A stretch of 64,000 bases of DNA from Bradyrhizobium sp. RP6 (GTDB taxonomy: Bacteria; Pseudomonadota; Alphaproteobacteria; Rhizobiales; Xanthobacteraceae), in the NCBI RefSeq assembly GCF_003837805.1, contig NZ_RQIT01000001.1:248001-312000 (forward strand), given 5' to 3'. The position numbers and the translations under genes are program-made. The notes below the pieces were generated by a model. That model was not told the DNA's origin, searched no databases, and saw only the letters and a program-made list of their open reading frames with translations. Shown here piece after piece: positions 54,651 to 64,000 of this stretch (positions within the stretch are counted from its first letter, which is position 1; each line of letters opens with the position of its first letter).

Positions 54651-54658
54651 AACATGTT
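54651..54658. promoter_or_regulatory. GntR operator 2
   Basis: AACATGTT, within ACAACATGTTTT, repeats the core of operator 1. The centres are 50 bp apart, about five helical turns, so two bound dimers could interact on one face. Confidence 0.55.
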
Positions 54659-54721
54659 TTAAGGCTCGGACAAACACGGCGCCATCCATCGACGAGAGCG
54701 CGGCCGACGGGAGAGAACGAC

Positions 54722-55489
54722 ATGCCAAAGCGCAAGCGCGCGCTCGAGGTGGTGAGAAACGACGACGACGGCGAGGGCAAGCCCTCGCGGCGCAACCGGC
54801 TCAATTTCTTTGAGCTGGCCTACCAGAAGATCGAAGAGCTCCTGGTTCACTGCGAGCTCAAGCCCGGACAATTCATGACGATGCTGGAATTGCAGCACAT
54901 CACCGGTTTCGGGCGCACACCGGTGCATCACGCCGTCAATCGTCTGTCAGCCGACACCCTCATCATCATCCGGCCCCGTCACGGCCTGCACATCGCGCCG
55001 ATCGATCTTGCGCGCGAACGCATGCTGCTGGCCTTGCGCCGCGACATGGAGCGCTTCGTGATCCGCCTCGCGGCCGATCGCGCCAGCCTCTCGCATCGCA
55101 ATCAGGCGCTGCACATCGAGCGTCTGCTGCGCGAGCGCCGCGCCAGCCTGACGCTCGACGAATTCAACAGCCTCGACCGTCGCATCGACGCGTTGGTGCT
55201 GGAGGCGGCCGGCGAGCCGTTCCTCGTGCATACGATGCGGCCACTGCACACGCTGTATCGGCGCATCGGTTACATCCACCACCGCTTCATGCCGGGGCAG
55301 GCGGATCTGTCGGGCACAATCGATCATCACCTCGCCATTCTCAGTGCCGTTGCCGGCCGCCATGTCGAGGATGCCGTGAAGGCGAGCGATGCCCTTATCG
55401 ACTACATGGACTCGATGTTCACCGGCATGGAAGCGGGGATCGATCCGCGGCTGCTCGATTGCAGCATCGAGCCGCTGCTCGACACGTAG
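54722..55489 (+). CDS. GntR family transcriptional regulator
   Basis: This 255-residue regulator has an N-terminal winged helix (LELQHITGFGRTPVHHAVNRLSAD) after a basic arm, and a FadR/VanR-type (FCD) helical ligand domain containing LRRDMERFVIRLAADRA and DHHLAILSAVAGRH with metal-type His residues. GGGAGAG precedes the ATG. It probably binds the two CAACATGTT sites and controls the divergent dehydratase operon and the downstream importer. Confidence 0.92.
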   Translation: MPKRKRALEVVRNDDDGEGKPSRRNRLNFFELAYQKIEELLVHCELKPGQFMTMLELQHITGFGRTPVHHAVNRLSADTLIIIRPRHGLHIAPIDLARERMLLALRRDMERFVIRLAADRASLSHRNQALHIERLLRERRASLTLDEFNSLDRRIDALVLEAAGEPFLVHTMRPLHTLYRRIGYIHHRFMPGQADLSGTIDHHLAILSAVAGRHVEDAVKASDALIDYMDSMFTGMEAGIDPRLLDCSIEPLLDT

Positions 55490-55515
55490 AGAGTTTCGAA
55501 GAGAGGACCAAGAAA

Positions 55516-56880
55516 ATGTCAACGATGGCTCTGCCACAACCGACCGCGAGCGAGGCCGCGGTCCGCTACCTGATCACGAACTACAGCCCCAAGGGCAACA
55601 AGGTCGGTTGGCTGATGATGGCCTCGATCCTGGTCGAGGCCTGGGATCTCTATTCGATCGCCTTCGTGCTGATCTTCATCAAGGAGCAGTACAATCCCGA
55701 TCCGCTGATGCTGGGCCTTGCGGCGGCCGGCACGCAAGGCGGCGCCCTGATCGGTGCGCTGCTCGGCGGCTGGCTGTCCGACAAGATCGGCCGCCGCGTC
55801 ATGTTCCTGGTGACGATGGTGATGTTCATCGTGCTGGCGCTGGCGCAGGCCTTCGTGCCTGATGTCGCCTGGCTCGTCGTGATCCGCTTCCTGCTCGGCA
55901 TCCCGCTCGGCTCCGACATCTCGACCGGCTACACCTACATCATGGAATCCATGGCCAAGGGCGAGCGCGAGGTCATGGGCAACCGCTGGCAGTTCATGTT
56001 CGCCGTCGGTGAAGTGCTCACCATCGGCGTCATCGTGATCTTCCTCCTGATCGACATGAACCACGAGATGCTGTGGCGCGTGACGCTCGGTCTCGGCGCG
56101 GTACCGGCGCTGATCATCCTCATCATGCGGCACGACGTGCCGGAGACGGCGGTGTGGCTGGTGCAAAAGGGGCGCTACCGCGAGGCCAAGCAGGTCGCGC
56201 GCGAGATGTTCAACGACAATCTCGACATGCTGCCGGACCGGGACGTCCAGGTGCCGAAGGTCTCGACGCGTGCGTTTCTCGCCGACCTGAAGAAGGACCC
56301 GATCCGCTGGCGCGCCACCATCTACGGCTGGATCGCCTGCTTCGCGCAAGGCAGCGAATTCTCGACCTTCGCGTTCTACCTGCCGGTGCTGTTCGTGATG
56401 GTCGGCGTGTCGAGCGTGCTCGGCAACAACCTGGTGACGATGGGACTGTTCTGCTTCGCCGCGTTGTCCGGCTGGGTGGGTCCGCTGCTGACGCCGAAGA
56501 TCGGCCATCGTGGCATCGCCATCGCCGGTTTCGGCATCGTGCTGGCTTCACTTCTGGTCGCGGCCTTCGCGCTTTACACCGACAACAAGATACTGCTGCC
56601 GTTCGCGGCCGCCGCCATGCTGTGGGGCCATTATTGGGACGCGTCGAACTGCATGACGATTCCGACCATGGTCGCCAAGCCGAAATATCGCGGCACCGCC
56701 AGCGGCTTCGCTTACATGTTCGTGAAGCTGCCGTCGTTCCTGGCGATCTTCCTCTTCCCGTCGCTGTTCGCGGCGATCGGGCAGGCCAACGCCACGCTGT
56801 TCGTCGCGATCTTTCCGCTGATCGGATTGCTCGCCGCGATCTTCATCCTGCCGGAAGTCTACGGCTACGAGAACGACTGA
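55516..56880 (+). CDS. MFS transporter (sugar/acid importer)
   Basis: This 454-residue major-facilitator permease has about 12 segments with the signature GGWLSDKIGRRV in loop 2-3 and RFLLGIPLGSDISTGYTY. It is 26 bp after the GntR gene, so it belongs to the acid-sugar unit and probably brings in its substrate. GAGAGGA lies 8 nt ahead of ATG 55516; the longer ORF from 55459 overlaps the GntR gene end and is rejected. Confidence 0.92.
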   Translation: MSTMALPQPTASEAAVRYLITNYSPKGNKVGWLMMASILVEAWDLYSIAFVLIFIKEQYNPDPLMLGLAAAGTQGGALIGALLGGWLSDKIGRRVMFLVTMVMFIVLALAQAFVPDVAWLVVIRFLLGIPLGSDISTGYTYIMESMAKGEREVMGNRWQFMFAVGEVLTIGVIVIFLLIDMNHEMLWRVTLGLGAVPALIILIMRHDVPETAVWLVQKGRYREAKQVAREMFNDNLDMLPDRDVQVPKVSTRAFLADLKKDPIRWRATIYGWIACFAQGSEFSTFAFYLPVLFVMVGVSSVLGNNLVTMGLFCFAALSGWVGPLLTPKIGHRGIAIAGFGIVLASLLVAAFALYTDNKILLPFAAAAMLWGHYWDASNCMTIPTMVAKPKYRGTASGFAYMFVKLPSFLAIFLFPSLFAAIGQANATLFVAIFPLIGLLAAIFILPEVYGYEND

Positions 56881-56892
56881 CGTGTGACCCGG

Positions 56893-56912
56893 TCGCGGCC
56901 TTGTGGCCGCGA
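56893..56912. terminator. hairpin between converging genes
   Basis: TCGCGGCC-TTGT-GGCCGCGA is a perfect 8-bp stem, 12 bp after the MFS stop and 15 bp beyond the end of the opposite gene. There is no T-run, but the position suits a bidirectional terminator. Confidence 0.5.
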
Positions 56913-56926
56913 TCGGGCTCCGTCCG

Positions 56927-57163
56927 CTACGGGCTCAGGAAGACGGGATCGATCCCGGTGCCATGGCCGAGCAGGCCGATGGCCTGAAGCTGGGCCGTGT
57001 GCACGTCGATCTCCAGGATGGCGAACAAGGCCAGCAGCACCACGACGGAGAAGACGAGCAGGGGATGGGACGTCTCCGTGCGGCCCTGGCCGGGCGCGAC
57101 GAAGCCTTGAATTTCGCGGCGCAACGAGAACCGGCGCGACAGCGACTTTGATCGAATCTGCAT
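56927..57163 (-). CDS. small single-pass membrane protein
   Basis: This 78-residue protein has a basic N-terminus (RSKSLSRRFSLRRE) and one strong membrane helix (about 33-53). GGAAGG lies 6 nt ahead of ATG 57163. Function unknown. The longer ORF to 57310 passes through the ribosome site and is not used. Confidence 0.65.
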   Translation of the reverse strand: MQIRSKSLSRRFSLRREIQGFVAPGQGRTETSHPLLVFSVVVLLALFAILEIDVHTAQLQAIGLLGHGTGIDPVFLSP

Positions 57164-57284
57164 GATCAACCTTCCTTGCCGCGAGCTGTCTGAAGCTCGC
57201 GACAAGTGAAGTCTAGCCGTCGCCGCAATGCCGGCCTTGATGCACCGCAAACGGCTGAACTTATTTGGCCGGCGCGCCTTGCCG

Positions 57285-58535
57285 CTACCTGATGGCAGCC
57301 GCCAGTGCACCGATCAAGGCAGGCGGCGTCACCAGAAGACCGAGCTTGAGGAACGGCCAGGCGCCGACCTCGATCTTCTCCCGCCGGAGCGCGACCAGCC
57401 AGAGGATGGTAGCGAGCGATCCCGTCACCGACAGATTAGGCCCGAGATCGACGCCGATCAGGATGGCGCTGACGACCGGCGCGGGCAGATGATCGCTTGC
57501 GGCGACCGAGCCGGCGACGAGGCCGACCGGAAGGTTGTTGGCGATGTTGTCGGCGATCGCTGTGGCGATGCCGACGCTCCAGGCTGCCTGGGGCACCGAT
57601 TGCGCGACCGCTTGGTGCAGCAGCGCGCTCAACTGCGCGATCACGCCGGTCTTCACCAGCGCTTCCACCATCACAAAGAGCCCGCCGACCAGCGGCAGCA
57701 CGCTCCAGGAGACGCCGTGCAGCACGGGCAAAGGCGATTGCCGGTTGATCAGCAGCACGATCGCTGCCGTCGCGACGCCGCAGTTGAAGGTCGGCAGGCC
57801 CAGTTGCCTGTCCAGCGCTGACGCGGTCACCAGCACGATGCCGATCGCGACGATGCCTATTGCCGTGAGCTTGCCGCCGCGTCCAAGCTTCGGGTGCGGC
57901 ACGCTGCGGGCGATCGTCTCCTCCTTGAGCGCGCGGTGCTGGCTGAGGCGCAGGACCACGTAAGTGAGCAGGATCGAGGCCGCCGAGGGCAGGGCGAACA
58001 GGCGCAGCCATTCGGTGAGGTGCGGCATGCGCGCGCCGAACACGACGAGATTGGCCGGATTGGAGATCGGCAGCACGAAGCTTGCGGCATTGGCAATGAA
58101 GGCGCAGACGAACAGATAGGGCAGCGGCTTTGCGCCGGCCGCGCGCGTTGCGGCATAGACGGCCGGGGTCAGCACGATCGCGGTGGCATCGTTGGAGAGC
58201 AGCACGGTGACGAGAGTGCCGACGAGGTAGATCAGCAGGAACAGCCGCTGCGGTGAGCCACGTGCATACTCCACCGCAACCGCGGCGAGATAATCGAACA
58301 GGCCTTCGAGCCGCGCCAGCTCTGCGATCAGCATCATGCCGATCAGGAAGAGATAGACGTCGACGCCCTTCTCGATACCGGTCAACGCATCCGGCCATTG
58401 CAGCAAACCAAACAGCAGCAGCGCGCCGGCGCCGATCACGGCCCAGAGCGCCTCGGGCAGGCGAAAGGGCCGGACGATGACGCCTGCGGTCGCGACGACG
58501 ATGATGCTCCAGGTCCAGATGGCGTCAGACGGCAC
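57285..58535 (-). CDS. ArsB/SLC13-like ion permease
   Basis: This 416-residue inner-membrane permease has about 11-12 segments and resembles the ArsB/NhaD-type ion-transporter superfamily. It has LLSNDATAIVLTPAVYA and ADNIANNLPVGLVAG in the two repeat halves, the positions where ArsB carries its conserved Asn-Asp motifs. No arsR or arsC gene is adjacent, so arsenite export is not certain. Confidence 0.85.
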   Translation of the reverse strand: MPSDAIWTWSIIVVATAGVIVRPFRLPEALWAVIGAGALLLFGLLQWPDALTGIEKGVDVYLFLIGMMLIAELARLEGLFDYLAAVAVEYARGSPQRLFLLIYLVGTLVTVLLSNDATAIVLTPAVYAATRAAGAKPLPYLFVCAFIANAASFVLPISNPANLVVFGARMPHLTEWLRLFALPSAASILLTYVVLRLSQHRALKEETIARSVPHPKLGRGGKLTAIGIVAIGIVLVTASALDRQLGLPTFNCGVATAAIVLLINRQSPLPVLHGVSWSVLPLVGGLFVMVEALVKTGVIAQLSALLHQAVAQSVPQAAWSVGIATAIADNIANNLPVGLVAGSVAASDHLPAPVVSAILIGVDLGPNLSVTGSLATILWLVALRREKIEVGAWPFLKLGLLVTPPALIGALAAAIR

Positions 58536-58561
58536 GGTTCAGTTCTCGAATGGGAATGGAG

Positions 58562-59845
58562 TCATTCGGCAGCGATAGCCGATGCGGGCGCCGCTGTCTT
58601 CCCCCGCGGGCGCGGATCGCCATCGTCGCCTTGCCGCGTTTCGGGCAAGGCGAGGAGGCAGATCACCGCACCGATCGCCGCCACGGCGCCGAGCGTGATG
58701 AATGCTGCGCTGTAACCGGCGCCGACCACGACCAGGCCCGCCAGTGTCGTCGACAGCGCCGCACCAATGCTCTGGGCCGTGATGACGGCGCCCTGTGCGA
58801 CGTTGAAGCGGCCGGTGTTGCGCATCAGGTCGGCGACGATGACGGGGAAGATTGCCCCGAAAATGCCGGCGCCGACGCCATCCAGCAGCTGTACGGCGAC
58901 CAGCCAGAACGGATTGTCGGAGAGTGTATAGAGCGCACCGCGGATCGGCAGGATCAACAATGCGGCGAGGAAGAACCGCTTGTGCCCCCAGCGGTCGGCC
59001 CGCGCGCCGACCAGCGCCGCGAACGGAACCATCACCACTTGCGCCGCAACGATGCATGCCGACATCAGACTGGTGCCGATGTTCTTGTCCTGGAGCGCGA
59101 GCTTCTGTCCGACCAGCGGCAGCATCGCCGCGTTGGAGAGATGAAACAGAACGACGCAGACAGCGAATATGAGCAGAGGACGGCAGCTCAGGAGCACGCC
59201 AAGCCCCGAAGGCTGTTCGGGTCCGCCATTGATACGAGAGTGGTGCAGTCCGCGCGCGAGATCGTGGTCGATGGCCCGTTCGGGGATTGCCAGGATGCTG
59301 ACGAGGCTCGCGATCGCCATGGCGCCGAGAAGGTAGAACACGACGGTCGGTCCGAACCAATAGGCGGAGAGGCCGGCGATGCCCGCCGCGACGGCGTTGC
59401 CGGCGTGGTTGAAAGTCTCGTTGCGGCCGATGCGCCGGGTAAATGCGGCATGCCCGAAGATGCCAAGCGAGACAGCGGCGATCGCGGGTGGAAAGACCAC
59501 GGCGGCGGCTTGCGCGATGCCTTGCGAGATTATCACCGGCAGGAGGTTGGGGAACCACGGCAGTGAGAGCGAGGCGAGGGTCACCAGAATCGCAGCGGCC
59601 ACCATCACCAGCCGCTTCGCCCGCGTGCCGTCAAGCAGCGCGCCGGCCGGCGTCTGTGCGACGATGCCGGCGATCGTCGCGATCGACATCACAAGGCCGA
59701 TGCGAGCTTCGTTCCAATGCTGCTCGGTGAGAAGATAGACCGCGAGATAAGGGCCGAGCCCGTCGCGGACGTCGGCGAGGAAGAAATTGGCAGCGTCCAG
59801 CGCGCGGCCGGCGCGCCTCGCCTGATCAAGGTCTTGGCTCGACAT
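58562..59845 (-). CDS. MFS transporter
   Basis: This 427-residue major-facilitator protein has about 12 segments, beginning FFLADVRDGLGPYLAVYLLTEQ and with GALLDGTRAKRLVM as loop 2-3 motif. It resembles drug- or metabolite-efflux members. It lies 26 bp upstream of the ArsB-like gene on the same strand, so the two may be co-expressed. The substrate is unknown. Confidence 0.88.
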   Translation of the reverse strand: MSSQDLDQARRAGRALDAANFFLADVRDGLGPYLAVYLLTEQHWNEARIGLVMSIATIAGIVAQTPAGALLDGTRAKRLVMVAAAILVTLASLSLPWFPNLLPVIISQGIAQAAAVVFPPAIAAVSLGIFGHAAFTRRIGRNETFNHAGNAVAAGIAGLSAYWFGPTVVFYLLGAMAIASLVSILAIPERAIDHDLARGLHHSRINGGPEQPSGLGVLLSCRPLLIFAVCVVLFHLSNAAMLPLVGQKLALQDKNIGTSLMSACIVAAQVVMVPFAALVGARADRWGHKRFFLAALLILPIRGALYTLSDNPFWLVAVQLLDGVGAGIFGAIFPVIVADLMRNTGRFNVAQGAVITAQSIGAALSTTLAGLVVVGAGYSAAFITLGAVAAIGAVICLLALPETRQGDDGDPRPRGKTAAPASAIAAE

Positions 59846-59996
59846 GCATCTCTCGATCGAGGCTCAAATTTGTCCGGCCGGCACCGACGGTACGGCTTGA
59901 GCTATGAACGTTCTATCTGCGAACGGCGGTCCGCCGAACACACCGCTGTCGTTCCGGACAAGCAGCCGCGGTTATCCGGAGGACGGGGACAGGCAA

Positions 59997-62474
<2,478 letters not shown>

Positions 62475-62689
62475 GTGCCGGACCGATATTCACACAGACG
62501 GAACGTGATGGCCATTGTTTAGAGGGCAAAGTATCGGAAAATAGGAGCGCGTGCCTGCACGCGAAGAACGACGCGGTGGCAACGTCTGGCCTGGCAATTT
62601 GTTCCGGAGACTGGAACGATCGGCTGATCGAGGCGTCTTCGCGAGGTGCCAATCCTCTCATAAAAATCCCTTTCCAAAGAGGCTAAATC

Positions 62690-63781
62690 TTGAAGCTCTT
62701 CGTCTGTCAGGCCTGCGGCAACGTTCTCTATTTCGAGAATCGTGCCTGCGAACGTTGCGGCCATCGTGTCGCCTTCCTGCCGGAGAAGGAGACAATGTCG
62801 GCGATCGAGCCCGACGGAGAAGCCTGGAGGACATTGGCCGACAATGGCGAAAGCCGGATGCTGTGCCGCAATGCCGAGTACGACGCCTGCAACTGGCTGA
62901 CGGATACGGGCGATACCACCGGATATTGCCGCGCCTGCCGCCACAATGGGACAGTACCGAACCTTTCCGATCCGGCGCAGCTTGCTGGATGGCGTGAGCT
63001 GGAGGTGGCCAAGCACCGTCTATTCTATTCCCTGATCCGCTGGAGGCTGCCGCTCCAGACCCGGCAGGACAATCCCGGGCATGGGCTGATCTTCAATTTC
63101 CTAGCCGACGATCCGAACAGCGGAGAGAAGGTCATGACTGGCCACGACAGCGGCCTGATCACGATTGCGCTCAAGGAGGCGGACGACATCGAGCGCGAGC
63201 GGCGCAGGCTCGAGATGGGCGAGCCCTACCGGACGCCGCTCGGGCATTTCCGCCACGAGGTCGGGCACTACTTTTGGGATGTGCTGGTGCGGGACGGCGG
63301 CAAGCTGAACCAATGTCGCGCCGTGTTCGGCGACGATTCCGTTGATTACGGTCAGGCCTTGCAGCGGCACTATGCCGAAGGCCCGCCGCCGCACTGGCAG
63401 CAGAGCTATGTCTCGGCCTACGCCACGACGCATCCCTGGGAAGACTTTGCCGAGACCTGGGCGCACTACCTCCACATCGTCGACACGCTGGAGATGGCCG
63501 CCGAGTTCGGCATGGAGGTGCGCCCCAGGGTCGACCGCGTTGGGGAACTGACGGCGCGCATCCGCTTCAACCCTTACGAGGCAAGGGATATCGAGGCGCT
63601 GGTCAACGCATGGCTGCCCTTCACCTTCGCCATGAACAGCGTCAACCGCGCCATGGGCCTGCGCGACCTCTATCCCTTCATCCTATCGCCCGCGGTGGTC
63701 GCCAAACTCGGCTTCATTCACGGCCTGGTCCGGGACGTGGCCAAGGCCGGGAAGCCCCGGGAAGCGGAACGGCGTCCCTAG
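62690..63781 (+). CDS. zinc-ribbon metallopeptidase
   Basis: This 363-residue protein starts with a zinc ribbon (C6, C9, C20, C23), followed by a second Cys group (LCRNAEYDACNWL and GYCRACR). The long second part is of putative zinc-metallopeptidase type, with HExxH (H189, E190, H193 in RHEVGHYFWD) and WEDFAETWAHYLH, which may supply the third ligand. The start is TTG at 62690, with AGAGG 7 nt upstream. This architecture matches the uncharacterised COG4307 family. The protease substrate is unknown. Confidence 0.85.
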   Translation: MKLFVCQACGNVLYFENRACERCGHRVAFLPEKETMSAIEPDGEAWRTLADNGESRMLCRNAEYDACNWLTDTGDTTGYCRACRHNGTVPNLSDPAQLAGWRELEVAKHRLFYSLIRWRLPLQTRQDNPGHGLIFNFLADDPNSGEKVMTGHDSGLITIALKEADDIERERRRLEMGEPYRTPLGHFRHEVGHYFWDVLVRDGGKLNQCRAVFGDDSVDYGQALQRHYAEGPPPHWQQSYVSAYATTHPWEDFAETWAHYLHIVDTLEMAAEFGMEVRPRVDRVGELTARIRFNPYEARDIEALVNAWLPFTFAMNSVNRAMGLRDLYPFILSPAVVAKLGFIHGLVRDVAKAGKPREAERRP

Positions 63782-63946
63782 GGGCTCGCCGGGCCCATTT
63801 CGGTCTTGCGCTGGTACGCCAGAGGCCCCGGATTTAGACCGTTGCCTCCGGCCCATTTTGATGTACCACGGGAGCCACACGGCCCGCCCCATAGGCCCCA
63901 ACGGCCAGGAGACGGGTCCCGCCCAAGGTCGAGACCCAAGAAAAGC

Positions 63947-64000
63947 ATGTTCAAACGGATTCTGATCGCCAATCGCGGCGAAATCGCCTGCCGGGTCATC
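63947..64000 (+). CDS. biotin carboxylase/acyl-CoA carboxylase alpha subunit (partial)
   Basis: Eighteen codons (MFKRILIANRGEIACRVI) are visible before the window ends. They form the invariant N-terminus of the biotin-carboxylase domain in acetyl-, propionyl- and methylcrotonyl-CoA carboxylases. AAGAAAAG precedes the ATG. The exact acyl-CoA cannot be told from this part. Confidence 0.85.
   Translation, partial: MFKRILIANRGEIACRVI

Noticed and set aside
57285..58535. Naming the permease gene arsB
   Set aside because: Motifs fit the superfamily, but no arsR, arsC or arsH gene is adjacent, so the substrate is not established.

Overview
This is a high-GC chromosomal window from an alphaproteobacterium, most likely Bradyrhizobium or a close relative. 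The evidence is its soil-rhizobial mix of catabolic enzymes, many orphan periplasmic binding proteins, EcfG-type promoter signals, and several palindromic intergenic elements of a kind I associate with that genus. I see no prophage, insertion sequence, CRISPR array or rRNA operon. There is one tRNA gene (Arg, anticodon TCG). Nearly all long antisense ORFs are GC-rich shadows of real genes.

Layout. 0-11 kb: a fused indolepyruvate:ferredoxin oxidoreductase, then a degradative acyl-CoA module (thiolase-fold protein, Zn-ribbon/OB-fold partner, MaoC hydratase, SDR dehydrogenase, DapA-like aldolase/lyase, Nudix hydrolase) and an EamA exporter. 11-17 kb: a large PAS sensor kinase meeting a GrlR-like gene, a VOC protein and three membrane or exported proteins of unknown role. 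17-24 kb: tRNA-Arg, an AraC regulator, small exported proteins, a DUF3775/host-attachment pair, a ClpP-like periplasmic protein, an EamA transporter, a histone H1-like protein and photolyase. 24-32 kb: a chemoreceptor, 1-Cys peroxiredoxin and a large exported phosphodiesterase, followed by about 1 kb of repeats without genes. 32-36 kb: GNAT, an atypical SDR, an autoregulated ArsR-SRPBCC pair with unusually legible control sites, and a ferritin-like stress protein behind an EcfG-like promoter.

36-48 kb is catabolic. An IclR/CoA-transferase/two-binding-protein operon is followed by an aromatic ring-opening set: MhpA-like hydroxylase, FAH-family hydrolase, binding protein, IclR regulator, and a divergent type I extradiol dioxygenase with an exported MBL-fold protein. 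48-51.5 kb holds a NarL-type two-component system divergent from a duplicated DUF2380-like exported protein. 51.5-57 kb is an acid-sugar catabolic cluster: Zn-alcohol dehydrogenase, SDR and an enolase-superfamily dehydratase, divergent from a GntR regulator and an MFS importer. Matching palindromic operators lie in the divergent promoter. 57-64 kb has an ArsB-like permease, an MFS transporter, a hybrid PAS kinase, a zinc-ribbon metallopeptidase and the first 18 codons of a biotin carboxylase subunit.

The most unusual non-gene structure is a composite repeat (a core of about 0.46-0.52 kb plus an adjacent palindrome) present twice in opposite orientation, near 4.0-4.6 kb and 30.0-30.7 kb. The best-defined regulatory structure is the ArsR promoter at 33.54-33.60 kb: a near-consensus sigma70 promoter, two palindromic operators and a predicted leaderless start. 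No single locus stands out as a wholly new defence or mobile system. The most novel leads are that repeat, the thiolase-like module lacking the usual catalytic Cys, and an SDR with a substituted active site.
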